Positions 1 through 6,805 of a DNA stretch of 27,676 nt are shown in pieces. A program made the position numbers and the translations under genes. The first letter of the stretch is position 1. Each line of letters begins with the position of its first letter. The DNA comes from Anaerolineae bacterium (lineage in GTDB: Bacteria > Chloroflexota > Anaerolineae > Aggregatilineales > UBA3940): positions 1 to 27,676 of the forward strand of contig JAFGNO010000187.1 of the NCBI GenBank assembly GCA_016926985.1, in the 5' to 3' direction. The notes beneath the pieces were generated by a model. The model was given only the letters and a program-made list of their open reading frames with translations, searched no databases and was not told the DNA's origin.

Positions 1-214
1 AGGCGTAGATGTTGAAATTTTAGTTGGAGAGACCGGGGCGGAACGCTCCCTTACCGTGATAGGCGCGGGCGAGCAGGTAGAGGTAGGTACAACCCCCGGG
101 ATATCGGTTCGTTTCCTGGTAAAGCCGGTTGATGAGTTGTCTGATGTGACTCGGGGAGCAGCACGAATTGAAGTGCCGCAGGGCAGTATCTGTCGTGTGC
201 CCATCCATGAGTAA
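1..214 (+). CDS. C-terminal end of an unrecognised protein (5' truncated by window)
   Basis: An open frame enters the window at base 2 and ends at the TAA at 212-214, giving about 70 residues that finish in VPQGSICRVPIHE. The piece is rich in Val, Gly and Glu with alternating hydrophobic residues, which suggests a beta-rich domain, but I do not recognise a family. The stop lies about 15 bases before the rsmD start, so the two genes are probably co-transcribed. The start and most of the gene are outside the window. Antisense ORFs over the same bases look like shadows. Confidence 0.6.
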   Translation, partial: GVDVEILVGETGAERSLTVIGAGEQVEVGTTPGISVRFLVKPVDELSDVTRGAARIEVPQGSICRVPIHE

Positions 215-229
215 AGATGGTGAATGGGC

Positions 230-793
230 ATGCGTGTAATCGGAGGGTCGGCACGAGGGCGGAAACTGCGGCTGGTTCCAGGTACTTCGACCAGACCGGT
301 TCGCAGTGTTGTCAGAGAGTCCCTGTTTAATATCCTTGGTGTCTGGGTACGGGGAACGCGATGGTTGGACATGTTTGCTGGTACCGGGAGCATTGGAATT
401 GAAGCGCTGAGCCGTGGAGCAGGGTCGTGTTTATTCCTGGATACCAGCCGGAATGCAGTCCGCACAATCAAACTGAATCTGGAAGCCACAGGATTATCCA
501 GGGATTCGGAAATACGTCAGGCTGATGCTTTTCGTTATCTCGAAGGCGAATACGACCGGGAATTCGATGTGATCTATATCGCGCCGCCGCAGTACAGGGA
601 GCTCTGGAAGCGGGGGCTTTTACTCATAGATGCCCGCCCCGATTGGCTGTCCCCGGATGGCATTGCCATTGTCCAGATTGATCCGAATGAATACGAGGAG
701 CCTGACCTGAAGAATCTGGCGCAGTATGACTCCCGGCGCTATGGGTCAACACTGTTGTGCTTCTATGAACGAAAAGCTGCTGAAAACCTGTAG
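230..793 (+). CDS. rsmD: RsmD-family 16S rRNA (guanine(966)-N2)-methyltransferase
   Basis: RsmD methylates N2 of G966 in 16S rRNA using S-adenosylmethionine during 30S assembly. The protein has 187 residues, the usual length. It begins MRVIGGSARGRKL, as the family does, so I prefer the ATG at 230 over the one at 224. The TRPVRSVVRESLFNIL segment (21-36) and the SAM-binding motif I, LDMFAGTGSIGIEALSRGA (46-64), are clear. The catalytic motif IV is usually D/N-P-P-F/Y; here it reads IAPPQY (117-122), so the leading acidic residue is replaced by Ala118. Either the lineage uses a variant active site or activity is altered. The gene follows the truncated upstream gene closely and precedes a zinc-ribbon gene. 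Family assignment is firm; exact target activity is inferred. Confidence 0.93.
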   Translation: MRVIGGSARGRKLRLVPGTSTRPVRSVVRESLFNILGVWVRGTRWLDMFAGTGSIGIEALSRGAGSCLFLDTSRNAVRTIKLNLEATGLSRDSEIRQADAFRYLEGEYDREFDVIYIAPPQYRELWKRGLLLIDARPDWLSPDGIAIVQIDPNEYEEPDLKNLAQYDSRRYGSTLLCFYERKAAENL

Positions 794-810
794 TGCTGCG
801 TGTGTGTTTC

Positions 811-819
811 TGTTATACT
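811..819 (+). promoter_or_regulatory. Candidate extended -10 promoter for the zinc-ribbon gene
   Basis: TGTTATACT at 811-819 fits an extended -10 element (TG, one base, TATACT) and sits about 36 bases before the ATG at 855. No good -35 was seen 17 bases upstream. It lies just after the rsmD stop at 791-793. Confidence 0.35.
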
Positions 820-854
820 TCCCGCTTGAAAAATAGCGAAAAGGATAATCGGCG

Positions 855-1157
855 ATGCGTCAATGTGCATTGTGTCAGATGATCACAGATGATGAAACCA
901 CAACCTGTCCATCTTGTGGGGCAGATTTGCTCAAGGATTCGGTGCGTGCGCATGCGCTGAAATCCATTATCGAGAGTCCGCGTGTCGGATACGTGTCGGT
1001 TGTGGCCCCTGATCCGGCCTGCCCTGTCTGTCACAAACATACCGGGTCTTTTGAGAAAACATCTCCGGATTTACCTGTTCTCCCTCATGTTGGATGCTCC
1101 TGCCCCAACGGCTGCTTATGCAGATACGAGCCGCTGCTCCTGGAGGTTGGGCCCTGA
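855..1157 (+). CDS. Small cysteine-rich zinc-ribbon protein, function unknown
   Basis: This 100-residue protein carries three cysteine groups: CxxC at 4/7 and CPSC at 18/21, which together look like a double-CxxC zinc ribbon; CPVC at 56/59; and a cluster at 81, 83, 87 and 89 (GCSCPNGCLC) followed by RYEP. Ten cysteines in 100 residues suggest one or two structural metal sites. An AAAGGAT ribosome-binding sequence (840-846) precedes the ATG at 855, supporting the start. It has no signal peptide or membrane span, so it should be cytoplasmic. It is on the same strand as rsmD and converges on the cca-type gene, with only 8 bases between the stops. I know no function for it; a role near RNA or ribosome metabolism is only suggested by neighbours. 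Confidence 0.75.
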   Translation: MRQCALCQMITDDETTTCPSCGADLLKDSVRAHALKSIIESPRVGYVSVVAPDPACPVCHKHTGSFEKTSPDLPVLPHVGCSCPNGCLCRYEPLLLEVGP

Positions 1158-1165
1158 AGCAGGGA

Positions 1166-2575
1166 TTACTCTGCGGTGAGGAGGCGTTCCGCCAGTTTGA
1201 GCGCCTCTTTTTTGGTTGTAATTTCTCCCGCAGCCTGCGCTTCCAGCACTGCTTCCAGTACGCTGCCAACGAGTGGGCCGGGTTTCAGCGCGAAATGTTC
1301 AATCAGGTCATGCCCTGTAAGCAGTGGTGGCGGGCTGACGATGACCGCATACATCCGGTAATAGGCTTCAAGCAGGGGGTGGATGCTCCCATCCAGCAGA
1401 TCGCCCCAACGGCGATGGTCAAGTTCCGCAAGGGGATGTTTGGAGAGTAATTCTGCAAGGTAGATGAAAATTCCTGTAATCCCGTTCTCGCCGAACAATC
1501 GATAATAGCGGTGGAACTGCCTGCGGTTTTCCGGTGCTTCTTCGGCCAGCCTTCTGGTGCTTTCCACACTGTCAGCTAACATGGCCCTTTCTGCATCAGA
1601 GAGATGCAGGTGCCTAGCCCAGGCGATGCTGTTATGGGGGATGCTGCTGCCCGAAAAAACCGCCAGAAGCGCCAATGCTTCCAGGCTTCGCCCATTCGCA
1701 AAAACCCGGCTGAAATGATTTCCCAGTTCCTTGCGGAATGTGTCCAGCGTCATAACGACCACGCCAAAGGTCAAATCCGCTGCATCATTGTCGTTGCGCC
1801 GTGGGGTGACGATCGTCAGCAGTTTGTGGAGAATCTCAACAGCCGTTATCTGCCTGGCGATATCCGCTTCAGCAGGAATCGAGTAGGGGTAGATGACTTC
1901 CAGCAGCCCCAGTCTCTGGCAGGCCCGAAGGCCTCCAGCCGGATCAGGGCCTTCTAACAGGCCGAAAAAAGCATCGCGCACGCGTTCAGGCTGTCGCAGA
2001 CTACCTTCCAGATCAAGCAGGTTTCTGGCGTTCTGTCTGATGGCGTGAATGGTGTCAGGCGCCATGCGCAGCCCGAACTGCTGGGCTATCCGTACAGCGC
2101 GGATAGCTCTCACCGGATCGGTTTCGATGCTGGCTGGGCTGCACTGGCGGAGTGTTTTGCTCTTTAGAAGGTCTTCCAGCCCATTCAGGGGATCGATAAG
2201 CCTGTCAAGCTGATCCAGACGTACTGCCATTGCATTGATTGTAAAATCACGTGCTCGCAGATCTGCCTCGAGATCTGGCCCGCGTATGCTGGCGATATCG
2301 AGTAATGTTTGATCTGGAAAAATCACTCGCCCGGTGCGCCTGTCCTTGTCAAGCGGATAGTAAGCGCCCTCCAGCGTGTCTGCCAGCTCCCTGGCTATCT
2401 GGAGACCATCCCCTGTTGTCACCAGGTCGATGTCATGGCTTTGCCGCCTGACAACCGCATCCCGGACCATCCCGCCCACCAGATAGGTACGCGAAGGATC
2501 GGAAAGGTTATTGGCAATGGCGTTGACCATATCAGGCCAATCAAAGGATAATTGCAAATCCGGTTGGTTATGCAT
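1166..2575 (-). CDS. tRNA nucleotidyltransferase / poly(A) polymerase family protein
   Basis: This class II nucleotidyltransferase adds CCA, or part of it, to tRNA 3' ends. The 469 residues show the family motifs in order: YLVGGMVRD (31-39), the metal-binding HDIDLV with D48 and D50 (47-52), LRARDFTINAMA (106-117), DPLNG (128-132) and ETDPVRAIRAVR (151-162). The C-terminal 270 residues are alpha-helical, as in the head/neck/body domains. No HD phosphohydrolase motif is obvious. Some lineages split CCA and A addition between two paralogues, so the specificity (CCA, CC or A) cannot be read here and I leave the symbol blank. It is the last gene of the rplU-to-cca block, 23 bases after hpt, with a weak ribosome-binding site. 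Confidence 0.93.
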   Translation of the reverse strand: MHNQPDLQLSFDWPDMVNAIANNLSDPSRTYLVGGMVRDAVVRRQSHDIDLVTTGDGLQIARELADTLEGAYYPLDKDRRTGRVIFPDQTLLDIASIRGPDLEADLRARDFTINAMAVRLDQLDRLIDPLNGLEDLLKSKTLRQCSPASIETDPVRAIRAVRIAQQFGLRMAPDTIHAIRQNARNLLDLEGSLRQPERVRDAFFGLLEGPDPAGGLRACQRLGLLEVIYPYSIPAEADIARQITAVEILHKLLTIVTPRRNDNDAADLTFGVVVMTLDTFRKELGNHFSRVFANGRSLEALALLAVFSGSSIPHNSIAWARHLHLSDAERAMLADSVESTRRLAEEAPENRRQFHRYYRLFGENGITGIFIYLAELLSKHPLAELDHRRWGDLLDGSIHPLLEAYYRMYAVIVSPPPLLTGHDLIEHFALKPGPLVGSVLEAVLEAQAAGEITTKKEALKLAERLLTAE

Positions 2576-2598
2576 GTCTGAGCAGGCCCTGAGTCAGG

Positions 2599-3165
2599 TC
2601 AATCACCCATGGCAAAACCATCTTTGACAACGCCAATAAAGGGCAGGTTTCGGTAGTACTCATCAATATCAAGCCCATACCCAAATACAAATGCATTGGG
2701 AATCTGAAAGCCTACATAATCGATTGCCACATCAACTTCACGGCGTTCGGGTTTATCGAGCAGCGAACAAACCCGGATGCTTTTTGGCTGCCGGGCTTTT
2801 AATAAGCGGATAACCTGGGCGAGGGTGTTCCCGGAGTCGACAATATCTTCGATAATCAACACGTCCCGGTTTTCAATGGCCACCTTGATATCCATCAGGA
2901 TTCGAACCCTGCCACTGGTCTCCCTGGCTCCTGTCCCGTATGAGGTGACATCCATGTAGTCTACCATATGCGGTATGGTGAGCTTTCGTGTCAGGTCGGT
3001 CATGAAGGGCACACATCCCTTCAGAATGCCCAGCAGCACCAGATCAACGTCCTCCGCATAGTCGCTGGAGAGTTGGGCCCCAAGCTCGCCAACTCGTTTT
3101 TGCAGTCGGTCGGCATCAATTAACACATAGTTAAGTATTGCTGAATAGGGGGGCAGTGCTTTCAT
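2599..3165 (-). CDS. hpt: Hypoxanthine(-guanine) phosphoribosyltransferase
   Basis: This enzyme salvages hypoxanthine or guanine by condensing the base with PRPP to form IMP or GMP in the cytoplasm. At 188 residues it matches bacterial Hpt. Visible motifs are the LKG loop (48-50), the flexible-loop SYG (75-77), the PRPP-binding IIEDIVDSGNTL (104-115), the purine-contacting LLDKPERR (135-142) and the C-terminal FVFGYGLDIDEYYRN (159-173). AGGAGAG about 5 bases upstream of the ATG at 3165 supports the start. The gap to tdk is only 17 bases, so the two salvage genes are almost certainly co-transcribed. Whether it prefers hypoxanthine or guanine cannot be decided from the motif set. Confidence 0.95.
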   Translation of the reverse strand: MKALPPYSAILNYVLIDADRLQKRVGELGAQLSSDYAEDVDLVLLGILKGCVPFMTDLTRKLTIPHMVDYMDVTSYGTGARETSGRVRILMDIKVAIENRDVLIIEDIVDSGNTLAQVIRLLKARQPKSIRVCSLLDKPERREVDVAIDYVGFQIPNAFVFGYGLDIDEYYRNLPFIGVVKDGFAMGD

Positions 3166-3182
3166 GATACTCTCCTGTCAGA

Positions 3183-3773
3183 CTACTTCAGCGGGCGGCC
3201 TGGTACTTCATGGCAGTGGCGGCATCGTGCTTCATACGACTCCTGAGCGCCGATGAGAATTATTGGATCGTTGTAGTGAGCGGGTTTCCCATCGATCAGG
3301 CGCTGCGAGCGCAAGGCCTCATTACCACACACGACGCATATCGCGTGCAGTTTATCTACCTGTTCAGCATGAGCCATTAAGGCTGGCATAGGCTGGAATG
3401 GCTCACCGCGAAAATCCAGGTCGAGGCCGGCAACAATGAGACGGATATCCCTTTCATACGCCAGATAGTTGACTATGCCAACCAGCTTTTCGCTGAAAAA
3501 TTGAGCTTCGTCTATAGCGACCACAGTTATACCATCATTTATATGATCCAGAATATCCTGTGGTCGCTCGCGCTCGATGGCAATGGCATCTTTCGCCCGA
3601 CCATCATGTGAGTTTACACTGCCAGCCCCATACCGGTCATCCAGGCTGGGTTTGAAGACTTGAACAGTTTGTCGGGCGATCTCTGCCCGCCTGACGCGCC
3701 GGATCAGCTCCTCGGATTTCCCGCTGAACATGCTTCCGCAGATTACTTCAAGACGACCTTTCGAATGTTTCAT
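3183..3773 (-). CDS. tdk: Thymidine kinase (type II)
   Basis: Thymidine kinase phosphorylates thymidine with ATP to give dTMP. The 196 residues have the P-loop GSMFSGKS (13-20), the Walker-B-like VAIDEAQFF with the base Glu89 (85-93), LDLDFRGEPF (117-126) and the lasso-domain zinc ligands C146/C149 and C184/C187. This marks the small, tetrameric zinc-containing type II family rather than the viral or herpes type. An AGAAGGGAA sequence sits about 8 bases before the ATG at 3773. It follows rpmE after about 100 bases that contain a hairpin, so its expression may be partly uncoupled from the ribosomal genes upstream. Confidence 0.95.
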   Translation of the reverse strand: MKHSKGRLEVICGSMFSGKSEELIRRVRRAEIARQTVQVFKPSLDDRYGAGSVNSHDGRAKDAIAIERERPQDILDHINDGITVVAIDEAQFFSEKLVGIVNYLAYERDIRLIVAGLDLDFRGEPFQPMPALMAHAEQVDKLHAICVVCGNEALRSQRLIDGKPAHYNDPIILIGAQESYEARCRHCHEVPGRPLK

Positions 3774-3801
3774 GTTGCCGATTCCCTTCTGGAATAAATA
3801 C

Positions 3802-3832
3802 GGCGCGACACCTTTTCAGAAGATGCCGCGCC
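3802..3832 (-). terminator. Hairpin between rpmE and tdk (attenuator or terminator candidate)
   Basis: Read on the minus strand, GGCGCGGCATC (3832-3822) can pair with GGTGTCGCGCC (3812-3802), an 11-bp stem with two G-U pairs and a 9-base loop. It is followed by GTATTTATT, only moderately U-rich. It could reduce transcription from the ribosomal-protein genes into tdk-hpt-cca, or mark an RNA processing site. Confidence 0.45.
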
Positions 3833-3876
3833 CTTAAAAGTACTTTCAAGCGATGGGGCTACAAGGTAAAAAATAG

Positions 3877-4335
3877 CTAGCTTTCTGGCAGTTCAAATCC
3901 GCGCGAGCGCAGTTCGCGCTTGATATCGATCAGTGTTTTGGCGCCAACACCCTTGATATTGGTGATTGCGTTATCACCACCCTCTTCAATTCGTGTGATG
4001 AAATCGCCTGCCGTGACAATGCCTTCCTCAGCCAGTGCATTCAGGTAGCGTGTAGTCAGTCCGATCTCTTCAAGTGGCAGGTCGGGCGAAGTTTTGGCTT
4101 CCTCTTCTGCCTGCTTGACCGCGCTGATATCCTCAAGAGCGCGCAGGCGTTTCAGGAACCGGTCAACCTGCCCCTCGGTGTCAACGATACGCTGCTGTCC
4201 TGTATAGAAGGGATGGCAGTTGGAGCAGACATCTGTCTTGATCTCCGGAACAGTTGAGCCTGTGACCCAGGTATTTCCGCAGGAGCATGTGACGCGTGCT
4301 TCCGGGTACCAGGTTGGATGTAGGTCTTCTTTCAC
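3877..4335 (-). CDS. rpmE: Ribosomal protein L31 fused to an RNA polymerase alpha-CTD-like HhH domain
   Basis: Residues 1-66 are a zinc-binding L31: MKEDLHP start, CSC at 17-19, CSNC at 37-40, then HPFYTGQQRIVDTEGQVDRF. L31 normally ends near residue 66-75 and helps bridge the ribosomal subunits. Here the frame continues to 152 residues. After a charged linker (about 67-85), residues 86-150 run LPLEEIGLTTRYLNAL, GIVTAGDF, ITNIKGVGAKTLIDIK, RELRSRGFELP. This order matches the C-terminal domain of the RNA polymerase alpha subunit (helices plus a helix-hairpin-helix). The start codon is GTG with GAGGTAA 8 bases upstream. There is no stop or frameshift between the parts. The tail may bind nucleic acid or a partner protein; that is inference. 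Confidence 0.92.
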   Translation of the reverse strand: MKEDLHPTWYPEARVTCSCGNTWVTGSTVPEIKTDVCSNCHPFYTGQQRIVDTEGQVDRFLKRLRALEDISAVKQAEEEAKTSPDLPLEEIGLTTRYLNALAEEGIVTAGDFITRIEEGGDNAITNIKGVGAKTLIDIKRELRSRGFELPES

Positions 4336-4405
4336 CGATATTACCTCGCTTTACAACACGGCTCGGGTGATTCCGAGTAGCGTATTGTGTATATTATAGT
4401 ATGCT

Positions 4406-4675
4406 CTATTGGACGTTAGGGTTTTCGGGGTAGACCGAGATCAGCTTGCGCCCACCTTTACCCCACTCAAAATACACAAAACCGTCAATCTTTGAGAAGA
4501 TTGTATAATCACGCCCCATCCCAACGTTTTCGCCTGGATGGAACTTGGTGCCCTTCTGGCGGACAATGATGTTGCCAGGGATCACTTTTTCCCCACCAAA
4601 TCGCTTTACACCCAGGTATTTTGGGTTGCTGTCACGCCCGTTTTTACTTGACCCGCCGCCTTTTTTGTGCGCCAT
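4406..4675 (-). CDS. rpmA: Ribosomal protein L27
   Basis: L27 is a 50S protein whose N-terminal tail reaches the peptidyl-transferase centre. The 89 residues begin MAHKKGGGSSKNGRDSNPKY, with no cleavable N-terminal extension, unlike Firmicutes L27. They continue with LGVKRFGG, IVRQKGTKFHPG and NVGMGRDYTIF, all family hallmarks. GAGGT 8 bases before the ATG supports the start. It follows rplU after 42 bases, the usual L21-L27 order. The 70 bases between rpmA and rpmE include TATAAT on the minus strand, so a weak internal promoter for rpmE is possible but lacks a convincing -35. Confidence 0.97.
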   Translation of the reverse strand: MAHKKGGGSSKNGRDSNPKYLGVKRFGGEKVIPGNIIVRQKGTKFHPGENVGMGRDYTIFSKIDGFVYFEWGKGGRKLISVYPENPNVQ

Positions 4676-4717
4676 CTGAATACCTCAATCTTTGCTTAAC
4701 AGAATTCCCTTACCTGT

Positions 4718-5032
4718 CTATTCCACTGAAATATCGTGAATTTTCAACTGGGTCAGTCTCTGGCGATGACCCTGCTTACGACGATACCGGACTTTAGGCT
4801 TATACTTAAAAACAACAACTTTCTTGCCGCGATATTGTCTGGTAACTTCAGCTGTGACGGCTGCGCCGCTAACAGTTGGCTGTCCAACCAGGATCTCGCC
4901 ATCCTTATTCACGAACAGCACATCATCGAAAGTGATTTGCTCACCCACATCATATGGTAGTTTTTCGACGACAATGAATTTGCCGGGTTCCACCGGGTAT
5001 TGCCGCCCGCCAATCCGTACAACTGCGTACAT
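4718..5032 (-). CDS. rplU: Ribosomal protein L21
   Basis: L21 is a 50S subunit protein that binds 23S rRNA. The frame stays open to 5068, but I place the start at the ATG at 5030-5032, giving MYAVVRIGGRQYPVEPGK, the family N-terminus, with GGGAGA about 5 bases upstream. The resulting 104 residues match the usual length. The C-terminal KVRYRRKQGHRQRLTQLKI (on the 104-residue numbering, about 80-98) is the RNA-binding signature. It is the first gene of the rplU-rpmA-rpmE-tdk-hpt-cca block, and its upstream region carries a near-ideal promoter and a structured leader. Confidence 0.96.
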   Translation of the reverse strand: MYAVVRIGGRQYPVEPGKFIVVEKLPYDVGEQITFDDVLFVNKDGEILVGQPTVSGAAVTAEVTRQYRGKKVVVFKYKPKVRYRRKQGHRQRLTQLKIHDISVE

Positions 5033-5107
5033 TTCGTCTCCCGATCTTCGCTTGCCGCCTGATCGCACGCTCGTTGGGTACGGTCAGGGGAAGAGCGGTA
5101 ATGCTAA

Positions 5108-5138
5108 TATTTACGTAAATAATACCCCGATTTCGGGG
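5108..5138 (-). promoter_or_regulatory. Structured leader of the rplU operon: GC hairpin plus AT palindrome
   Basis: Two adjacent dyads lie just downstream of the predicted start of the rplU transcript. CCCCGA/TCGGGG at 5125-5138 forms a 6-bp stem with a very short loop. The 14-bp perfect palindrome TATTTACGTAAATA lies at 5108-5121, extendable with one mismatch. They could be an RNA leader used for ribosomal-protein feedback, as L21 leaders are in other bacteria, or a DNA operator. Similarity to a known L21 leader class was not tested. Confidence 0.5.
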
Positions 5139-5146
5139 CCAGTGAG

Positions 5147-5175
5147 ATTATAACTGGCTGCTTGGCCTGTGTCAA
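5147..5175 (-). promoter_or_regulatory. Consensus sigma-70 promoter of the rplU operon
   Basis: On the minus strand TTGACA (5175-5170) and TATAAT (5152-5147) are separated by exactly 17 bases, a perfect match to the housekeeping consensus. The expected transcript start is near 5140, leaving a leader of about 107 bases before rplU. Such strength fits a ribosomal-protein operon. Confidence 0.85.
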
Positions 5176-5218
5176 AGCGAGATCTTTTGCCTGTGGATGA
5201 CCTGAAATAATGCCTGTC

Positions 5219-5248
5219 TTATCAGAGACTTTGACGGGAGCTTATAAT
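5219..5248 (+). promoter_or_regulatory. Candidate promoter for the lipoprotein gene cluster
   Basis: TATAAT at 5243-5248 is preceded by TTATCA at 5219-5224 with an 18-base spacer (4 of 6 matches to the -35). The start of transcription would fall near 5255. It is divergent from the rplU promoter, whose -35 ends at 5175. Confidence 0.5.
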
Positions 5249-5256
5249 GGGGTAAC

Positions 5257-5283
5257 ATGAAAATATGGTATTTAGTCAGCTAA
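5257..5283 (+). other. Possible eight-codon leader ORF
   Basis: ATG at 5257 opens a short frame encoding MKIWYLVS, ending in TAA at 5281-5283. GGGG at 5249-5252 is placed like a ribosome-binding site. It overlaps the first in-frame ATG (5265) of the lipoprotein gene in another frame. It may be a chance ORF or a small translated leader. Confidence 0.2.
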
Positions 5284-5309
5284 ATTGCTATCTCGGACAG
5301 CCTGTTCAG

Positions 5310-6062
5310 ATGATCCGGATTTGTGTTCTCCTGGGCCTGATTATCCTTCTCATCGGCTGCCGCTCCGCAGAAAGTAATCAGGGAGCTTCAGGTACTGAGC
5401 CTGTAAGCTCTTTAACGCAGCAGGAATCCGGCACAACGGAACCAGACACTGCGTTGACCTTGCAGGCCAGTATTGCCGCAACTGCAGCATGGGTGTCTGA
5501 GTTAGAACCGTTTGTGGCAACACCCACGTCAACCGGTGCTACACTACAATCCCCGGATGTAGATGGTCTCAGCCTCTCCGATCTCACCGGGAGCTGTTCC
5601 CTACCGGCAGGCTATACACTTCATGAGAGGCAGACCTTTTGTGCCGCTGCGCCGTCAGCCTGGATTAGCTTCAACGTTGACGGTGGAATGGCGGCGGCGC
5701 TCAACACAACCCCCGGTCAGGTGCTGTCCATTAGCCCCGATTGGGCAGCGTCGACGGCAGAATGCCATTTGATGATATACACGGTGGCAGAAAATCACGC
5801 CCTGGATCATCTGCAGGAGCGATATCGCACCTATTCTGAGCGCCAGGATTTAACCAACCTGTCATCCCTGTCTTATCGGGTTATCGGTGAGATGATAATC
5901 CCCGGATTTGACTGGGTTGCAGCCAGCGGGGAATCTGGCATGATCCTTGCCGACGATCTGACCCCAACCAGGTTTGTACATATCGGGTTCTCCGGGTCGA
6001 ACTGCCCGCTTGAGGAACTGCTACCCGTTTTGAGCACTTTGAGGTTTAATATAGTGCAGTAA
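5310..6062 (+). CDS. Predicted secreted lipoprotein, family not recognised
   Basis: From the ATG at 5310 the protein has 250 residues and begins MIRICVLLGLIILLIGC, a short charged N-terminus, hydrophobic core and LLIGC lipobox with the lipidated Cys at 17. An in-frame ATG at 5265 would add 15 residues, but that places an unusual polar stretch before the signal, so 5310 fits better although its ribosome-binding site is weak. Residues 18-90 are Ser/Thr/Gln/Glu-rich, likely an extended spacer from the membrane. The rest is a compact domain with two cysteines near residues 100-120 (SCSLP, TFCAAAP) and one near the end (SNCPLEELLP). I recognise no enzyme motif. It precedes two other envelope proteins on the same strand. 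Confidence 0.75.
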   Translation: MIRICVLLGLIILLIGCRSAESNQGASGTEPVSSLTQQESGTTEPDTALTLQASIAATAAWVSELEPFVATPTSTGATLQSPDVDGLSLSDLTGSCSLPAGYTLHERQTFCAAAPSAWISFNVDGGMAAALNTTPGQVLSISPDWAASTAECHLMIYTVAENHALDHLQERYRTYSERQDLTNLSSLSYRVIGEMIIPGFDWVAASGESGMILADDLTPTRFVHIGFSGSNCPLEELLPVLSTLRFNIVQ

Positions 6063-6119
6063 GGCCAGCGTGTTCTTATGCTTGAGGGATAACTACCTAA
6101 TGATTGAGGAAAGTGAACT

Positions 6120-6788
6120 ATGAGTGATTTCCAGTATTCTGACGGTGACGAAGAACGGGATATTGCCCAGGACCACCTTCGCCGGATACGAGAGGGTGGG
6201 GAGGGGGCGCAGCCATCGACGGACCCGTATGGCGAGGAACTGGACAGTGTCTCGCAGGCAAAAGGACGGGCGAGTTCGGCGCGGTCGGCCCTCGGGCTGG
6301 ATGAGGATTATGAACCACGTGGGCGTGCCCCGGTCACTGCTGCCTCTCCACGCGCCAATCAGGCCTTTATTGTCATTGGTGGTGTTGTGGGTGCGGGGAT
6401 CCTGATTTTGATCATCATTATTCTCATCAGTTCTCTTCGTGGAGAAAATGGGATTACCCTCCCGTTTGTCTCAACAAAAACGCCCACCCCAACACTGACA
6501 CCTACCGTAACATTCACACCTCTGCCAACCGAGACGCCGACTCCTACACGGGTCGCCCCCAATCTGGCATTACCACCGCTGACCTGCATATTTCAATCCG
6601 GCGCAGGGTGTTATGATTACTGCAATGATCCGGCCAACCAGGGTGAATGCCAGTCCGCAAAGGATTTTGTGTCCGCACAGGGAGCCGATCCGGAGGTCTG
6701 GTTGGCGTGTATAGCGCCTGGCCCTGGTTCCAACGTGGGAAGCCCACAACAGTGCCTTGAAGATGCCTGGCGCGCATTGAATCCTTAG
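6120..6788 (+). CDS. Single-span membrane protein with Thr-Pro stalk and Cys-rich external domain
   Basis: The 222-residue protein has an acidic, hydrophilic N-terminus (1-80), one strong transmembrane segment (about 82-105), a Thr/Pro-rich linker with TPTPT and TPTV repeats (about 119-143) and a C-terminal domain with six cysteines (156, 164, 168, 177, 197, 212). With no signal peptide, the likely topology is N-inside and the Cys-rich tip outside, on an extended stalk. Thr-Pro linkers of this kind are common in Chloroflexota surface proteins. GAGGAAAG lies just upstream of the ATG. The six cysteines suggest three disulfides, though this is not shown. Function unknown. Confidence 0.8.
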   Translation: MSDFQYSDGDEERDIAQDHLRRIREGGEGAQPSTDPYGEELDSVSQAKGRASSARSALGLDEDYEPRGRAPVTAASPRANQAFIVIGGVVGAGILILIIIILISSLRGENGITLPFVSTKTPTPTLTPTVTFTPLPTETPTPTRVAPNLALPPLTCIFQSGAGCYDYCNDPANQGECQSAKDFVSAQGADPEVWLACIAPGPGSNVGSPQQCLEDAWRALNP

Positions 6789-6805
6789 GGTGGTCTGAGC
6801 GATTA

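Noticed and set aside
1604..1957. 117-codon plus-strand ORF inside the cca-type gene
   Set aside because: It lies wholly antisense to a gene with intact family motifs and has no recognisable protein features.
4336..4405. Internal promoter between rpmA and rpmE
   Set aside because: A minus-strand TATAAT is present but no acceptable -35 was found, so it was not listed as a feature.
6359..6589. Antisense ORF with Val-Gly repeats
   Set aside because: It is the reverse reading of the Thr-Pro linker codons of the single-span membrane protein and has no start signal.
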